Assembly (NCBI RefSeq): GCF_037038585.1
Contig: NC_092560.1
Span: 58,521,049-58,585,048, forward strand
Length of the DNA stretch: 64,000 bases
Direction: 5' to 3'
DNA from: Patagioenas fasciata
Lineage: Eukaryota; Chordata; Aves; Columbiformes; Columbidae
Part shown: positions 36,291 to 47,520 of the stretch, piece by piece
How positions within the stretch are numbered: the stretch's first letter is position 1
How the letters are laid out: each line of letters opens with the position of its first letter
Program-made: the position numbers and the translations under genes
Notes under the pieces: generated by a model
Told to the model about the DNA's origin: nothing
Database searches by the model: none
The model's input: only the letters and a program-made list of their open reading frames with translations

Positions 36291-39200
36291 TCTGTCCTCG
36301 GCGGAGAGCCCTGACCCCCGGCCGTGTCCCCCTCCCCATACCTCCCACTGCACCGCGCGCGTGCTCCACATCGTGCTCCCCAGCCCTGCATCCCCCAGCC
36401 GTGACACCCTCACCATGCCGTGTCCCCCCAGCCATGTCCCTCTCTGCTTGCCCACCAATATGTGCCATTAGGTGCCCCCATCATGCTCTCCAGCCCTGCA
36501 TCCCCCCAGCTGTGCCCTTGAGGATGCGCCTCAGCCATGCTTCCCACCTCTCTACACCACCCTGGCTATACCCAACCCTGCCTGGGCTTCTCACCGCCGT
36601 CTTTCACTGTCCCCAGCGCTCACCACCATTGACTGGCAGGATCTGGCAGCCTGTGCCCCTATCCTTCCCACCACCCCGGCCAGCCCTGTGATCGAGCAGC
36701 AGGTAAGCCCCCAGCTGGGACAGATTTGGCTGGCTAGGACATCCATGGGGGTAGCCTCCTCAAGCCAATGGCTACTAGCAACCTCCCCAGCCTCATTCTT
36801 CCCAACTGCTAAATGGGCACAGTGGAGAACAACATCTTGTCCCATGAGCGGTGGATGTGGTCTACCTTGACTTCAGTAAAGCCTTTGACACAGTCCCTCA
36901 CAGCATCCTCACAGCTAAATTGAGGAGGTGTGGTCTAGACAATAGAGTAGTGAGGTGGGTTGCAAACTGGCTTAAAGAGAGAAGCCAGAGAGTGGTGGTC
37001 AATGGTGCGGAGTCCAGTTGGAGGCCAGTATCTAGTGGAGTGCCTCAGGGGTCAATACTGGGGCCAATATTATTCAATATATTCATTAATGATTTAGACG
37101 AGGGAATTCAGTGTACTATCAGCAAGTTTGCTGATGACACTAAGCTGGGAGGAGTGGCTGACACGCCAGAAGGCTGTGCTGCCATCCAGCGGGACCTGGA
37201 CAGGCTGGAGAGTTGGGCGGGGGATAACCTGATGGAATTTAACAAGGGAAAGTGTAGAGTCCTGCATCTGGGCAGGAACAATCCCAAGTTCCAGTATAGG
37301 TTGGGGCATGACCTATTAGAGAGCAGTGTAGGGGAAAGGGACCTGGGGGTCCTGGTGGACAACAGGATGACCATGAGCCAGCACTGTGCCCTTGTGGCCA
37401 GGAAGGCCAATGGCATCCTTGGGTGTATTACAAGGGGGGTGGTCAGTAGATCGAGAGAGGTCCTCCTTCCCCTCTACTCCGCCCTGGTGAGACCCCATCT
37501 GGAATATTGTGTCCAGTTCTGGGCCCCTCAGTTCAAGAAGGACAGGGAACTGCTGGAGAGGGTCCAGCGTAGGGCAACAAAGATGATTAAGGGAGTGGAG
37601 CATCTCCCTTATGAAGAAAGGCTGAGGGAGCTGGGGCTCTTTAGTTTGGAGAAGAGGAGACTGAGGGGTGACCTTATTAATGTTTATACATATATAAAGG
37701 GTGAGTGCCACAAGGATGGAGTAAGGCTCTTCTCAGTGGCAAACAATGATAGGACAAGGGGCAATGGGATCAAGCTGGAACACAAGAGGTTCCACTTAAA
37801 TTTGAGAAAGAACTTCTTCTCAGTGAGGGTAACAGAGCACTGGAACAGGCTACCCAGGGAGGTTGTGGAGTCTCCTTCACTGGAGGCATTCAAAGCCCGC
37901 CTGGACACATTCCTGTGCGACCTCACCTAGGCGTTCCTGCTCCAGCAGGGGGATTGGACTAGATGATCTTTTGAGGTCCCTTCCAATCCCAAACATACTG
38001 TGATACTGTGATACTCTGATACTCTGATACTGTGAGTTAGACGAGTTAGTGGCAGGGGCAGGGCAGGGGATGGGTGCCCGGGTGTGCTGGGGCTATGGGA
38101 GGGTGCTGAGCGCACTGTCAGAACAGCACAGGCAGCAGTGGGCAGCACAGGCAGATCTGAGCCCTGGGCCCTGCTCATCTTTACCCCTTCCAGGATCCCT
38201 GCTTCCAGGATGGACCAGAGCTTGATCTCCAGGAGTTCAGAGACGCTGTTGATGATTTTATATCTGGTAAGTAGATACTTTTCCTTTTTTGAGCCAAACA
38301 TGCCTGTGTATGCACATCAGCAGTCATGATTAATTCAATCTCCTCTTCTTCTGGTTTTTGGGTTTCTGGATGCCCACTTACTGCACACTTGTACCATCCT
38401 GGGACACTCTGTAGGGCAGTTTGTCCCTGCAGACCCCCTTAGAGGGACCTGGGCTAGCACTGAGCCTTCCCCAACGGGAGACAGAAAATAAATCCAAACA
38501 GATTTAGGGTGCATAGCTCTCTCAGCAGAGTAAAAGCATGTCAGGACACCAGTGGGATGCTCTGAATCAGTATGGTGTGCAGGGGTTGGGACAAAGAGAG
38601 AATGTGAAAACCTCCTCTGTCTTAATGCCTGTGGCTATTCCCCCCAGAAGCATCCACCTTAATGCCACCTCCACTGGACTACACCGACTTTGATTTCTCA
38701 CTCGGTGAGGAGGTGGCCTTTGACCCCTGCTCTGCGCAGCTGAAGAGCAGCACGCTGGCGCAGATGCCCCCGCAGAGCCTGCCTTCCCCTGAGCCGTGCT
38801 GGAGGGACCTGGCAGACCAGCACGAGAAAGCACTGGGAGATGCCCTGGAGGCAAACAGCCAGGTAGGGACCCCCAAGTTCCCCCCAAGGGTTTGTCTCCC
38901 TTGTATCCTGCTGGGGCAGCTGCATGGCCCTGGTGTGCAGCATCCCCAGGCCCCTGGGCAGTGGGGCTGTCCCAACCACCCTGTCCTCTCCTGTCCTTCG
39001 CAGCTGCAGGAGACCCTCACGCAGAAGCAGGAGGAGCTGGTGACGCTGCAGGAGAGCAATGTGCAGCTGAAGGAGTTGGCGATCCAGGCCAGGCAGCTGG
39101 CTGCCATCCTTGATGTGAGTGCTGCCATCCCACCTGGCTCTGCTGCCCCACAGCCTGGCTGGTCCCTGGGGACAGTGCACTGAGGGGGTGTGGCAGGGGA

Positions 39201-40040
39201 CAGGGTGTGGGATGAGGCTGAGCGGCATGAGGTGGGATGGGGCCATGTGGGGGCGTGAGGAAATGTGGGTCGAGATGGGGTGTGTTGGTGTGGGGTGGGA
39301 TGGTGTGGGGCAGCGGAGGGCAGTGCATGGTGGGGTAAGGTGAGGTGGTGCGAGATGGGTTGGTGTCGTGTGGGGTAAAGTGGTGCAGCATGGACTAGTG
39401 CAGAGGAGGGCAAGTGGGGAACAGTGGGGGACAGTTCAGGACAGGATGGGGTAGTGTGGGGCAGAGAGGTGCGGGACGGTGTGATGCGGGCGGTGCGGAG
39501 CAGGGCGAGGCGGTGCGGGGATGCGCCGTGTGGCACAGCCCGCGCAAGTCGCTCTCTCTCACCCCTTGGCAGACACTGATGCTCCCGCAGTGCGACGACG
39601 AGGCGGCCCTTCCTTCTCCTCTTCACCCTCCGCCCCCTCCTCCCGCCGTCACGGCCGCTGCCCCGGCCGGGGTCCGGGGCGGGCGCGGGCGGCCGGAGCC
39701 GTGGGAGGAGGCGGCGGGCGTGGATGCCATGCTGCGGGAGGTGTCGGAGAAGTGCCGCGCCGCCCTCCGCAGCCTGGGAGGCAGCCCGGGGAGCAGCCCG
39801 GGGGGCAGCCCCACGGCCAAGCGCCCGCGGCCGACCCCGCGCCTGCACGGCACTTTCCGCGGGCTGCGTGCCGGCCGCACGGCCCCGCGCCCGGACGGCG
39901 TGGGGGTGGAGGGGGACGGCAGCATGCGGGCGGCCCTGGGGGAGGCGGGCAGCATCCGCACCCTGGCCTTCCCGCAGGGCAACGCCTTCACCCTCCGCAC
40001 CGCCGCCGGAGGGTACCGCTTCCGCTGGGTGCCCCGCTGA
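36084..40040 (+). CDS. MCIDAS: MCIDAS, multicilin (complete, six exons)
   Basis: Multicilin is the geminin-family nuclear factor that forms a complex with E2F4/5 and DP1 and switches on multiciliated-cell differentiation. Exons: 36084-36285, 36617-36702, 38194-38266, 38648-38862, 39004-39114 and 39573-40040 (TGA). All are GT-AG, in phase, and give 384 residues (human 385). Exon 1 starts [20 protein letters not shown], matching the mammalian RRAFDSICPNR block. Exon 2 has [17 protein letters not shown]. Exon 3 has [15 protein letters not shown]. The coiled coil begins late in exon 4 ([20 protein letters not shown]) and runs through exon 5 ([20 protein letters not shown]). Exon 6 ends with the TIRT domain ([20 protein letters not shown], then [10 protein letters not shown]), which contacts E2F. 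Coding DNA is very GC-rich, notably exon 6. Intron 2 holds a CR1 insertion in the sense orientation. Confidence 0.97.
36369..36512 (+). repeat. C-rich duplicated segment in MCIDAS intron 1
   Basis: Two related copies of a roughly 30-bp C-rich unit (ending ccagccctgcatcccccag) lie at about 36369-36400 and 36480-36512, inside a long CCCC/CCAT-rich tract of intron 1. A small local minisatellite-like duplication. Confidence 0.55.
36851..38035 (+). mobile_element. CR1 LINE, 5'-truncated, with open reverse-transcriptase frame, in MCIDAS intron 2
   Basis: A 359-codon open frame at 36851-37930 encodes the C-terminal part of a CR1 ORF2 protein: [38 protein letters not shown], the catalytic FADDTKL box, and the CR1 thumb/C-terminal block ([40 protein letters not shown]). 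A short 3' UTR (ggattggactagatgatctt) leads to a tail of 8-bp units (tgtgatac, tctgatac) at 37999-38035, the terminal microsatellite typical of CR1. The N-terminal endonuclease and ORF1 are absent, as usual for 5'-truncated copies. The absence of stops over 1 kb suggests a fairly recent insertion. Same strand as MCIDAS, wholly intronic. Confidence 0.93.
39185..39515 (+). repeat. G-rich degenerate minisatellite in MCIDAS intron 5
   Basis: Irregular repeats of tggtgtggggtgggatg-type units fill most of intron 5. Many GGG/GGGG runs on the plus strand are spaced by short T/A/C loops, so G-quadruplex formation in the RNA and non-template strand is plausible. The same composition produces long spurious His/Pro-rich minus-strand frames. 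Confidence 0.7.
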
Positions 40041-40250
40041 GAGCCCCCGGACCCGCGACGCCCCGGCCACGCGTGTCCCGGACAAGGCGGAGTGGGGTCT
40101 GCTGCGACGGGACGCCGGGCGGGGCACCCCGACCGGCCACACGCTTCCCCTTTTCTCCTTGGAAACGGGTATTCGCGCTTTTTCCCCGCCGCTGGAGGCC
40201 GGAGAAAAGAAGGGAAAAGCGCAGCTGAAGCGGCAGCGAGGACAGCCGGC
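39480..40250. promoter_or_regulatory. CpG island over the last MCIDAS exon
   Basis: CpG-dense block centred on exon 6 and the start of the 3' UTR. An exonic GC island rather than a promoter is the simplest reading. Confidence 0.5.
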
Positions 40251-40357
40251 CAGCCTCGGGCACTGCCGCGGTCGCCAGGATTCACACAGAGCTGTGGTGG
40301 TTTCCGGGTCGGCAGCTCACCCCCAGTAGTTTGCTAATGAATCTAATGAATGTAGAG

Positions 40358-40773
40358 ATTAAATGAAGATCTGCCCGGTTTTATACGGTGACTTTACTCA
40401 GCTGAGCAAAAAAATTGGACTTACAAAGTAGCGGTGGTGGTTGGCCGGCTTGAAAATGGACAGACCATCCCAAGAGGTTTGAACATGATACACCTCCCCC
40501 ATAACTGAATTTTGCAGGCAAAAATGTTTACAAATTACACTTGTGTCGTTCATGTGTGCTGCTGTAGGTGTGTATTTGCACTTGGTGTCATGGTGATTAA
40601 ATAGTTCTTAAAATTGCCATTTATTTGGACTGATTTAATGTAAACACAGTGTTTAGCATCAGGCATGCATATTTACTTTCATTACAGAATTAATTAGAGC
40701 AAAGATAACAGAAAACTGAGCATCTACAAGTTAACTTTGCTGGACATACTGAAGCAGAAACTTTTAGAATAAA
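40358..40773 (+). terminator. MCIDAS: Candidate MCIDAS polyadenylation signals
   Basis: Two hexamers lie downstream of the stop codon: the variant ATTAAA at 40358-40363 (about 320 bp after the stop) and canonical AATAAA at 40768-40773. Which one is used cannot be told from sequence. Confidence 0.5.
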
Positions 40774-41089
40774 GCCTGTTATGTCAAGTAAAGAGAAGCA
40801 TGAATGACATGAAATTGTTCTGAATGGATACATTTCACTTGCACCCACTGGTTTGCAAGCTGAACCACTGACAGCACTTGTGAAATGGTACCTGAAGTTT
40901 CTTCTTTAGTGGCATATAAATTAGTGAAGGCACTGTGCTGCACTCAGGGTAGAGGTTCTCTGCCTGTGAAGTTAACTGTTTTTCAATATTCAGATTTTCC
41001 AGTATTCTTGCATGGGTCTATGCACATTAACAGCAATTCAGTTGTGACAGGCTTGTGTGATGGCTAAGATGGTGGCACCATCTCAGTGA

Positions 41090-41323
41090 CAGGTTTCTCT
41101 GGGGAGCCGCAGCCCTGCAGGTAGTGCTGTGCTTTTGGCAAACAGAGACTGTATTAGGAACGAGAATGATTCTTGTCGACAGCATGATGTGTAGTTATGT
41201 GGCTCTTAGGAGATTGCGAAGGTGGTCCTTCAGTATCTGTGCGCCTTCATATCTGTGGTCCTGTGTGTCTGCGGCACCAACATTTCTAGCGGGGAGGTGC
41301 TGAAGCCCTGTCTAGGGCACTGA
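41090..41323 (+). pseudogene. Possible remnant of a serine dehydratase-like gene (C-terminal end)
   Basis: The frame at 41213-41323 reads AKVVLQYLCAFISVVLCVCG followed by TNISSGEVLKPCLGH and a stop. This resembles the C-terminus of serine dehydratase (SDS/SDSL: SVVVIVCGG, N.N/S.NIS, then L.AL...L). Just upstream (about 41102-41135) gagccgcagccctgc.ggtagtgctgtgct could be a frameshifted trace of the EPACGAALA motif. No intact frame and no flanking exons were found. The match is short and by eye, so it may be coincidence. Confidence 0.3.
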
Positions 41324-42851
41324 GGGCTCAGCTGTGTGACAACACCAGAGCAGTTCATAGTTCAGGAGAAGGCCATTGCCACCCTGGTCAAAATGCTGTG
41401 TGAAAACTCTGGTTCTGCAGCAGCCAGGAGAGACAAAACCTGTCTGACTGCACTGAATTCAGGAGGGAACAAGCTGGTAACACAAAGCATCTTGTATAGA
41501 TATCTACAATTCCTCTCCATGTGTTTTATGAAGGGAAAAACAAAATATGTTGTATGTACAACTTTGTAATGCTCATAAGCATATTAATTTCTCAGAACTA
41601 AAGGGACACATGAAAACTGTAGACTTCTCATAGGATGCAACAATAAAATAATCACTCTGATTGTCACTAATGTTGTTCTTGCTGCTACTTCAAGTCTTTT
41701 CAGAATTACAAACGCATGTTCATTTATTTACTTCTGCAGTTAATCTGTTATATGAGTTTCTACTGATTACTTTTACTCATAGTGTTTCTATGTTAAAAGT
41801 ATCCTTGATTAATTTTGAGTTGCGATCTAAAAATAATCGAAAATAATCACAGATGTAGTTTTAAAATTTATTTAATTTTAATCTCTGTTAATTGGAAAGG
41901 CTAAAAATTGGCTAATCAGACCAGAACACTTCTCACTGAGACTCACAGAAGCATCACCAGACACACAGACATATAACTGGTAAAAGGAAAAAGTGTTTGG
42001 TATGCAACTAGCTACACTATAAACACCTCCTTAAAACTATAAAGGTGTACTTCAAATTCACACTTATCCATCCACTTCCTTACAGGAACTCCATCAAAAG
42101 TGGACAAATGTCTTGCACAGATTAAAGCAGCCTGATGACTGCTTTTGTCAACACTAACTTAAAAGGGCTCCCAGTGCCCTTTGTCCTTCTATCAGGCAGC
42201 AGTTGGTGGGATGACAGGGGACGAAGCCTGGCCCCTCAATGCACACTCATACTTCGTGGTTGCTCCATCAGAAGCGGATCACTGGAGAAGTTCTAAGTCC
42301 ACCACTCGGACACATCATGTCTGAACAGATCTGGCTTTATGCTTGGTGTCCAGGGCAGAGCCCCTGGGTGTAAAAGTGTGACAGACTGAACAACATGTTG
42401 GTCTGTGGTTTATGTTCACTGTAATTTTCTCTTCCTGGTGGTGCACGGTCCACGCAATGGGTGAAGGGAGCCAGCCAAACCCCCAGCAGAAACAAAGTTA
42501 AATACGCGCGATGACATTTCACAAGCCTTGTTTGTGCTCACAATCAAGCTTTCTCTGCTTTTCCCTGACCTGCTCAGGTTGCTCTTCATAACCATGTTCT
42601 GTCTCTGTGCGCTGACTCATCCTGCTCCGTGTAGCTAGTCGATGTTGGAGCTAAGGGTGAGAAGAAGCATGTGTGGAAGAGAAGTAGGAAAGGAAGTACA
42701 TTGCAAGCCAAGCTGGAGGTTTTGTAGCATTTTGTTGTCAAAAGGGCTTTAGAAGTTGATCAGGATCTGCACATTAAAAACATAATTCAAATCACCGAAC
42801 CTTTCCAGGAAAAAGCATTTATATTTATGAGTATATTAAGTTCTCTAGTTT

Positions 42852-42955
42852 GAAAAAAAAAAAAAATGGTGCTCATAAGGAATTCCTTGCAGTTTTGTGT
42901 TTTTTTTTTTTTCTGGTGGTGGTTGTTGTTGTCTTTCTTTTTTTTTTTTTTTCCC
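42852..42955. repeat. A-run and T-rich low-complexity tracts
   Basis: An A-run at about 42852-42865 followed at about 42899-42953 by T-runs with tggtggttgttgttg between them. Produces a spurious Phe-rich frame. Confidence 0.75.
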
Positions 42956-43361
42956 TGTTGTGCTGAACTCCAAATTGGTTAGTGCTGACCTTTGGGTATA
43001 TAGCACTGTGAATAATAAACTGTATTTTTTAAAGAATACTTTTCTGAATGAAAGACACCAGACAGGTGACTTTACACCTAAAAAAAAAATCACAGCATAT
43101 TTTGTTGGCCAGCCATCACGGAAGTTTTGTAAGAAGGCTTTTCCCTTTATTTCTAGGCTTTCAATCCCTTGGTGCAAGCAGTTAGTCTTAGGCGGCCTAC
43201 TCTGCCCGATCCTTGGTCATCTCATGGTGTTGTGTTCTTACACCAAGGCCCAGAACAGACCCAGAACTGGTGGGCTGGACACTGTAACCCCATGTTCAGC
43301 TCCTGCCTCCTCCCTCCAAATCTTACAATCCCAGCATGGCGGTAGAGTCAACCATTGTGAA

Positions 43362-43436
43362 AAAACACAAACTAAATCCAAACCAAACCAAAATTAACAT
43401 GAAAAACCCCAAACTAAACCCAAAACAACAAAGAAG
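43362..43436. repeat. A-rich CCAAA-type simple repeat
   Basis: A degenerate tract of aaaccc/ccaaa units (for example caaaccaaaccaaaatt) without coding or structural meaning that I can see. Confidence 0.65.
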
Positions 43437-46400
43437 GGAAATTAAAAAATGGGCAAAATATCTGCAAACTGTAAAGCTTTCTAGTGTTTTTAGTATGGAT
43501 TGCATGGTGTTAAAACTGAAGCAGTGTACAATTATAATGTTAGTTTTAGCCCCTGAAGTTCAGTGCTGCTTTTGAAAGAATTAAATAGAACAACATGTCC
43601 AATTATTCACATAACACAGAAAAATCCCTTTTAAATTTGAACAAAACTCAGAGCAGGTGGAATCCAGATCTGTAGCTAAGTATTTGTTTTACACTAAATA
43701 TTTGCCATGAGTAGAATTTCCTGTCAGCAATGGATTCAACATCCTCAAAATGAGATGTTTTTACTTCTCATTTTGGGGTTTGGGGCTAAGGCCAAAATCA
43801 ACACCTACAAGAAGAACTATGAACCTGCAGAAAGTATTTATAAATACTATGCTGTTACTTTTGTGTGAACCTTAATTTAGGAAGAAAAAAGCTAAGCATA
43901 TGAATAGGCCATCAGAAAAATAAAAAACTGGCTGAAAACATTTGTTTCTTTTTGTAAGTGCCCAGAACTAGAAGGATTATCATAATTTATTTGTTTAGCA
44001 GGTGCTCTGACATACCACAGCCATGGTTTGCTTGATTACTTTCCATTGGATGTTAGTTATTCAAGTAATTCTACTTCGAATCATAACTCCTTTAGTAATT
44101 TTTTTTTCCTTTCCAGAGGCTCAGTTGTCTACTATTCTGTGAACAAACACAACATGAATTAGCAAATTTACTCCCTGTGGTTCACATTCTTCTAGCTCAG
44201 GTGGAGCGGAAAGAGGAAACCAAAGTCAATTGCCACTGCTTTCAGGATGCTTTGAGTGGTTGAAATATATTACTGAGCTGTTGTATCACATGATCAAAGA
44301 TCTGTTAAGGTAGATTAATAATCATTAAGGTTACATAAGGTGACTTTTTACTGTAAGAAAATACATTTAACTTGTTAAAACTAAGCTGCAGTACAAAAAC
44401 ATTCCTTACATTTTACTGGACAGTATACAGCTGTTTAAATAAGGCGATTAAAAAAAATGTCACAGCACTAAACCTTTTCCATGTTAATGAAAGATTTAGC
44501 CAGATTAACCTGTTTATTTTACCAAAGACACATCTCGGTATATTGTTACTCTCCTTTCAGTCAACATCTACAACACAGACCATGAGAGCTTATGAACACA
44601 TTTGAACAAGTGTCCAACAAAGGATGGGCACTATATCAAAGTTATGAAGTTTAAATTGTAGCTTCTGGCATGTGTGAAGTTATCAAATAAGTAAAGTTTA
44701 TCTCACTTATGTATGGTTTTCCTCCTGGATGAAATATAAGCACTTCAAAAATGCAAAGAAAGGCTGGATTCAAATGTAGGATCGCTCAGTTCCATTTTGA
44801 TTTTATACAACTGAATTTTTGCAAAATTAAAACCAGGAAAACTTCAAAACCATGGACTTTGTCCCTGACAGGGAACAAAAATGTTAGAGAAATGGGTGAA
44901 TGTCAGCCTCACCCATGTACTGGTGCTTCCTTCTGTACCTTGGACTGGGCTGCAGCCCTGGGATCAGCTGGGTTACAAGCTGCCCTTGAAGGTCCATGGG
45001 CACGGTGGCAAAAAGCCCAAGCAACTGTTCCTCACCATACATCTGGTACCTGGCCCTATACTTTTATTTTCAGCCTCACTTACCACAATTTTGAAAATTA
45101 TTCAGCTGGACCAGAAAACAACCACCAAAACTCCCAGAACTGTATTTCTCTGCACAGGATTTCCACTGAACACAAACCTCACTTAACATCTTTTTTTCCT
45201 GATTTAGAAAGCCTGATTAGAAACAATCTTAATTACCCAAGATATTGTTTCTTTGTCTGCAACTGTAGTTTCCCATGAAAGCAGCTTTCCAGAGGAAGAA
45301 GGAAACTGTCAGTTCACTGATGGAGCATCCACGAGCACAAAACAGTTAATGGAGGCAAACTGGGCTACGGACTTAAGTAGTGAAAGAAAAAGCACAATTA
45401 TTGCCCACATGACTTTCAGAAATACGCGTAGAACCCATCTCTTTATTCAGATTTGCTCCCAGCTGTGCTCTGACAAGGATAATGGCCATAAACTTGTTCA
45501 TTTTCAACAAGCTGGGAGGAAACAGGAGGGAAACACCATTTTTTGAGACCCCCTAGATTATGGTGATGATGGGTACCTATATAGTTGTCCAGACAGAGAG
45601 ATGCAGGATTCCATACTCACATTGAACTAGAGGTGAACATAGTCCTATTAACTAAGCTTTAATTTGATTTATTAAGTCCCCAGTGGCAAAATACATAAAA
45701 AAGTGCTAGTGATAGCACATACATTAAGTTCAAATAAACTACACAAAAAAAATGCTTGGTAACATATTTATCCTTACTCATCTTCCTCCCTTCTTAAAGT
45801 CTGTTTATTAAGTTGCCTTGTACTATCTTGCCCAGAGACAGGAAAGCGTAGTCCTGTTGTACTGCATGCTCTGTAAACCCAGAGTCTCTGCCCAAAGACA
45901 CTTTTTGAAAGTGTGCATTCTTTTGCCTTGTGTTGCTTTTTTGGTGGCAGAAAACTCACAGGAGATCATGGTCAAATATTTAAAGGAAAAAAAGAAGATA
46001 TTTTAATTTTAATTCAGATAACTGCATTAAAAATTATTTTTCTTCTTACTGTCTAGAACCTGTAATACAGCCAAGATGCCAGTGCAAGGAGCACTGATCC
46101 CAGCCAGCCTTTCACAGAAGAGTTTAACAAGCAACTGGGGCAGAAGTAGAGATGTCGATGTTTGGAAAGGCCTTCCCACTTATCGTGCAAATGGACAAGT
46201 TCTGATCTCCTACAGAAATTCTTAAACATGCTTTAGCACACATTCAGCATCTGAGGCTAAGCCTGGATACTATGAAACAATTAATGTCTCAATTGTTTTA
46301 TTTTCTCATTAGTTACTAAGATATTTTGGAAATCCCCATGGTCCAGCTGAATCTCTTTAGAAGTTCTCTAGTATTCTACCTGGATAATTCATACAGCCCC

Positions 46401-47506
46401 TTCAAAACAATAAAAGGGGCTGTCAATCCCATCTGTGGGCTTTGAGTCAGGCTACACAGGATGGGAAGGTATGAAGTTCTCAATTATGTCAAGCAGTTTT
46501 CCTTGGTTATACTGATTAAACAACTTTCCATGAGTTCTTGGAGACAACTACAGTGGGCATTTTGAGGTGTTTGTTTTGGTTTGGTTTTTTTGAGTGACTG
46601 TATCAAAATCACTTAGGGGGATAAAATAAAACTTGATGGAAGATATTCTCTGTTGATTTTGGCTCCAGTCTATTGAAATGTATGGAGGAAGTGGTGGGCC
46701 CTTATTCACTGACACTGAGTAGTTTATCTGCGTGAAGTCTAATTTGCACCAGTAGAATATCAGGAATAGATAAAGCTGGAATCTGTTTGGCCTCCTCTGC
46801 TGTCCCCTCTGTTTCACTCTGCAGGGTACCTATCTGGTGAAGATGGGCAGCTGTGCTGGAGATGACACTTCAAAAGCTGTTCATTGACAGTATTCAGCCG
46901 TATAAGGGCTGCAGTAACATTATCACTTTAGTCCAGATGAAGAATGTTTGGAGCAAGTGTCATGCTTGATCCCGTCTTTCCCTCCTTGATTTCATATTGC
47001 ACAATAGTCTTGAAGCTTGTCAACTGGATTCCTTTCAGACGAAATGAAACCAAAGATGCCCTCCAGGAGCTCATCTTACTTACCTCAACTGCTAATGGGT
47101 ATATTTGGTCCAGACACCTAGGCTAGAGACAGTTCTCAGTTAGTTTCCCCTCAAGCATGTTCTCATGCCACTACTCTCTGCTCACTACCGCAGACATAGG
47201 TAAGGCCACTCTATGAAACCCGCAGCACATCTTGCAGAAGACAAGGGAATTTCATATATTGTGTGTAACTTCTACTGGTCATAGTAGTACAGTTCATGCA
47301 GCAGAACAAAGTTGCACTGGTGATGTATCTCCCAGGAATATGACAAACAATATCATAACAGCCCACAAGACGTTTTCAGGAATGAAAGTAACCAAATACA
47401 TGAGTGACAAAACTCACTGTAGTGCATGAAGCTGCAAGGAACTGGAAAAGGAGAGATGCAGCTCCGCCAGTCTGAACATTTGTGTAGACCTTCCTTCTCT
47501 TTTGCG

Positions 47507-47520
47507 TACACACACACACA
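47507..47520. repeat. (CA)n microsatellite
   Basis: Short perfect CA dinucleotide run, about seven units. Confidence 0.8.

Noticed and set aside
35270-36468. Frames of 208-339 codons across the MCIDAS CpG island
   Set aside because: GC-driven; the real start at 36084 is fixed by homology. The 339-codon frame mixes unrelated sequence and has no recognisable domain.
37094-37711. Minus-strand frames inside the MCIDAS intron 2 CR1
   Set aside because: Antisense of the CR1 reverse-transcriptase frame.
38679-40142. 487-codon minus-strand frame, His/Pro-rich
   Set aside because: Antisense of MCIDAS exons and the G-rich intron 5; the His/Thr/Pro repeats come from the minisatellite.
42897-43397. 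166-codon plus-strand frame beginning with Phe-rich sequence
   Set aside because: Begins in T-run low complexity and continues into A-rich repeat; no family resemblance.
44751-45546. Three overlapping plus-strand frames of 97-175 codons
   Set aside because: No motif, no consistent frame, no splice pattern; likely chance.
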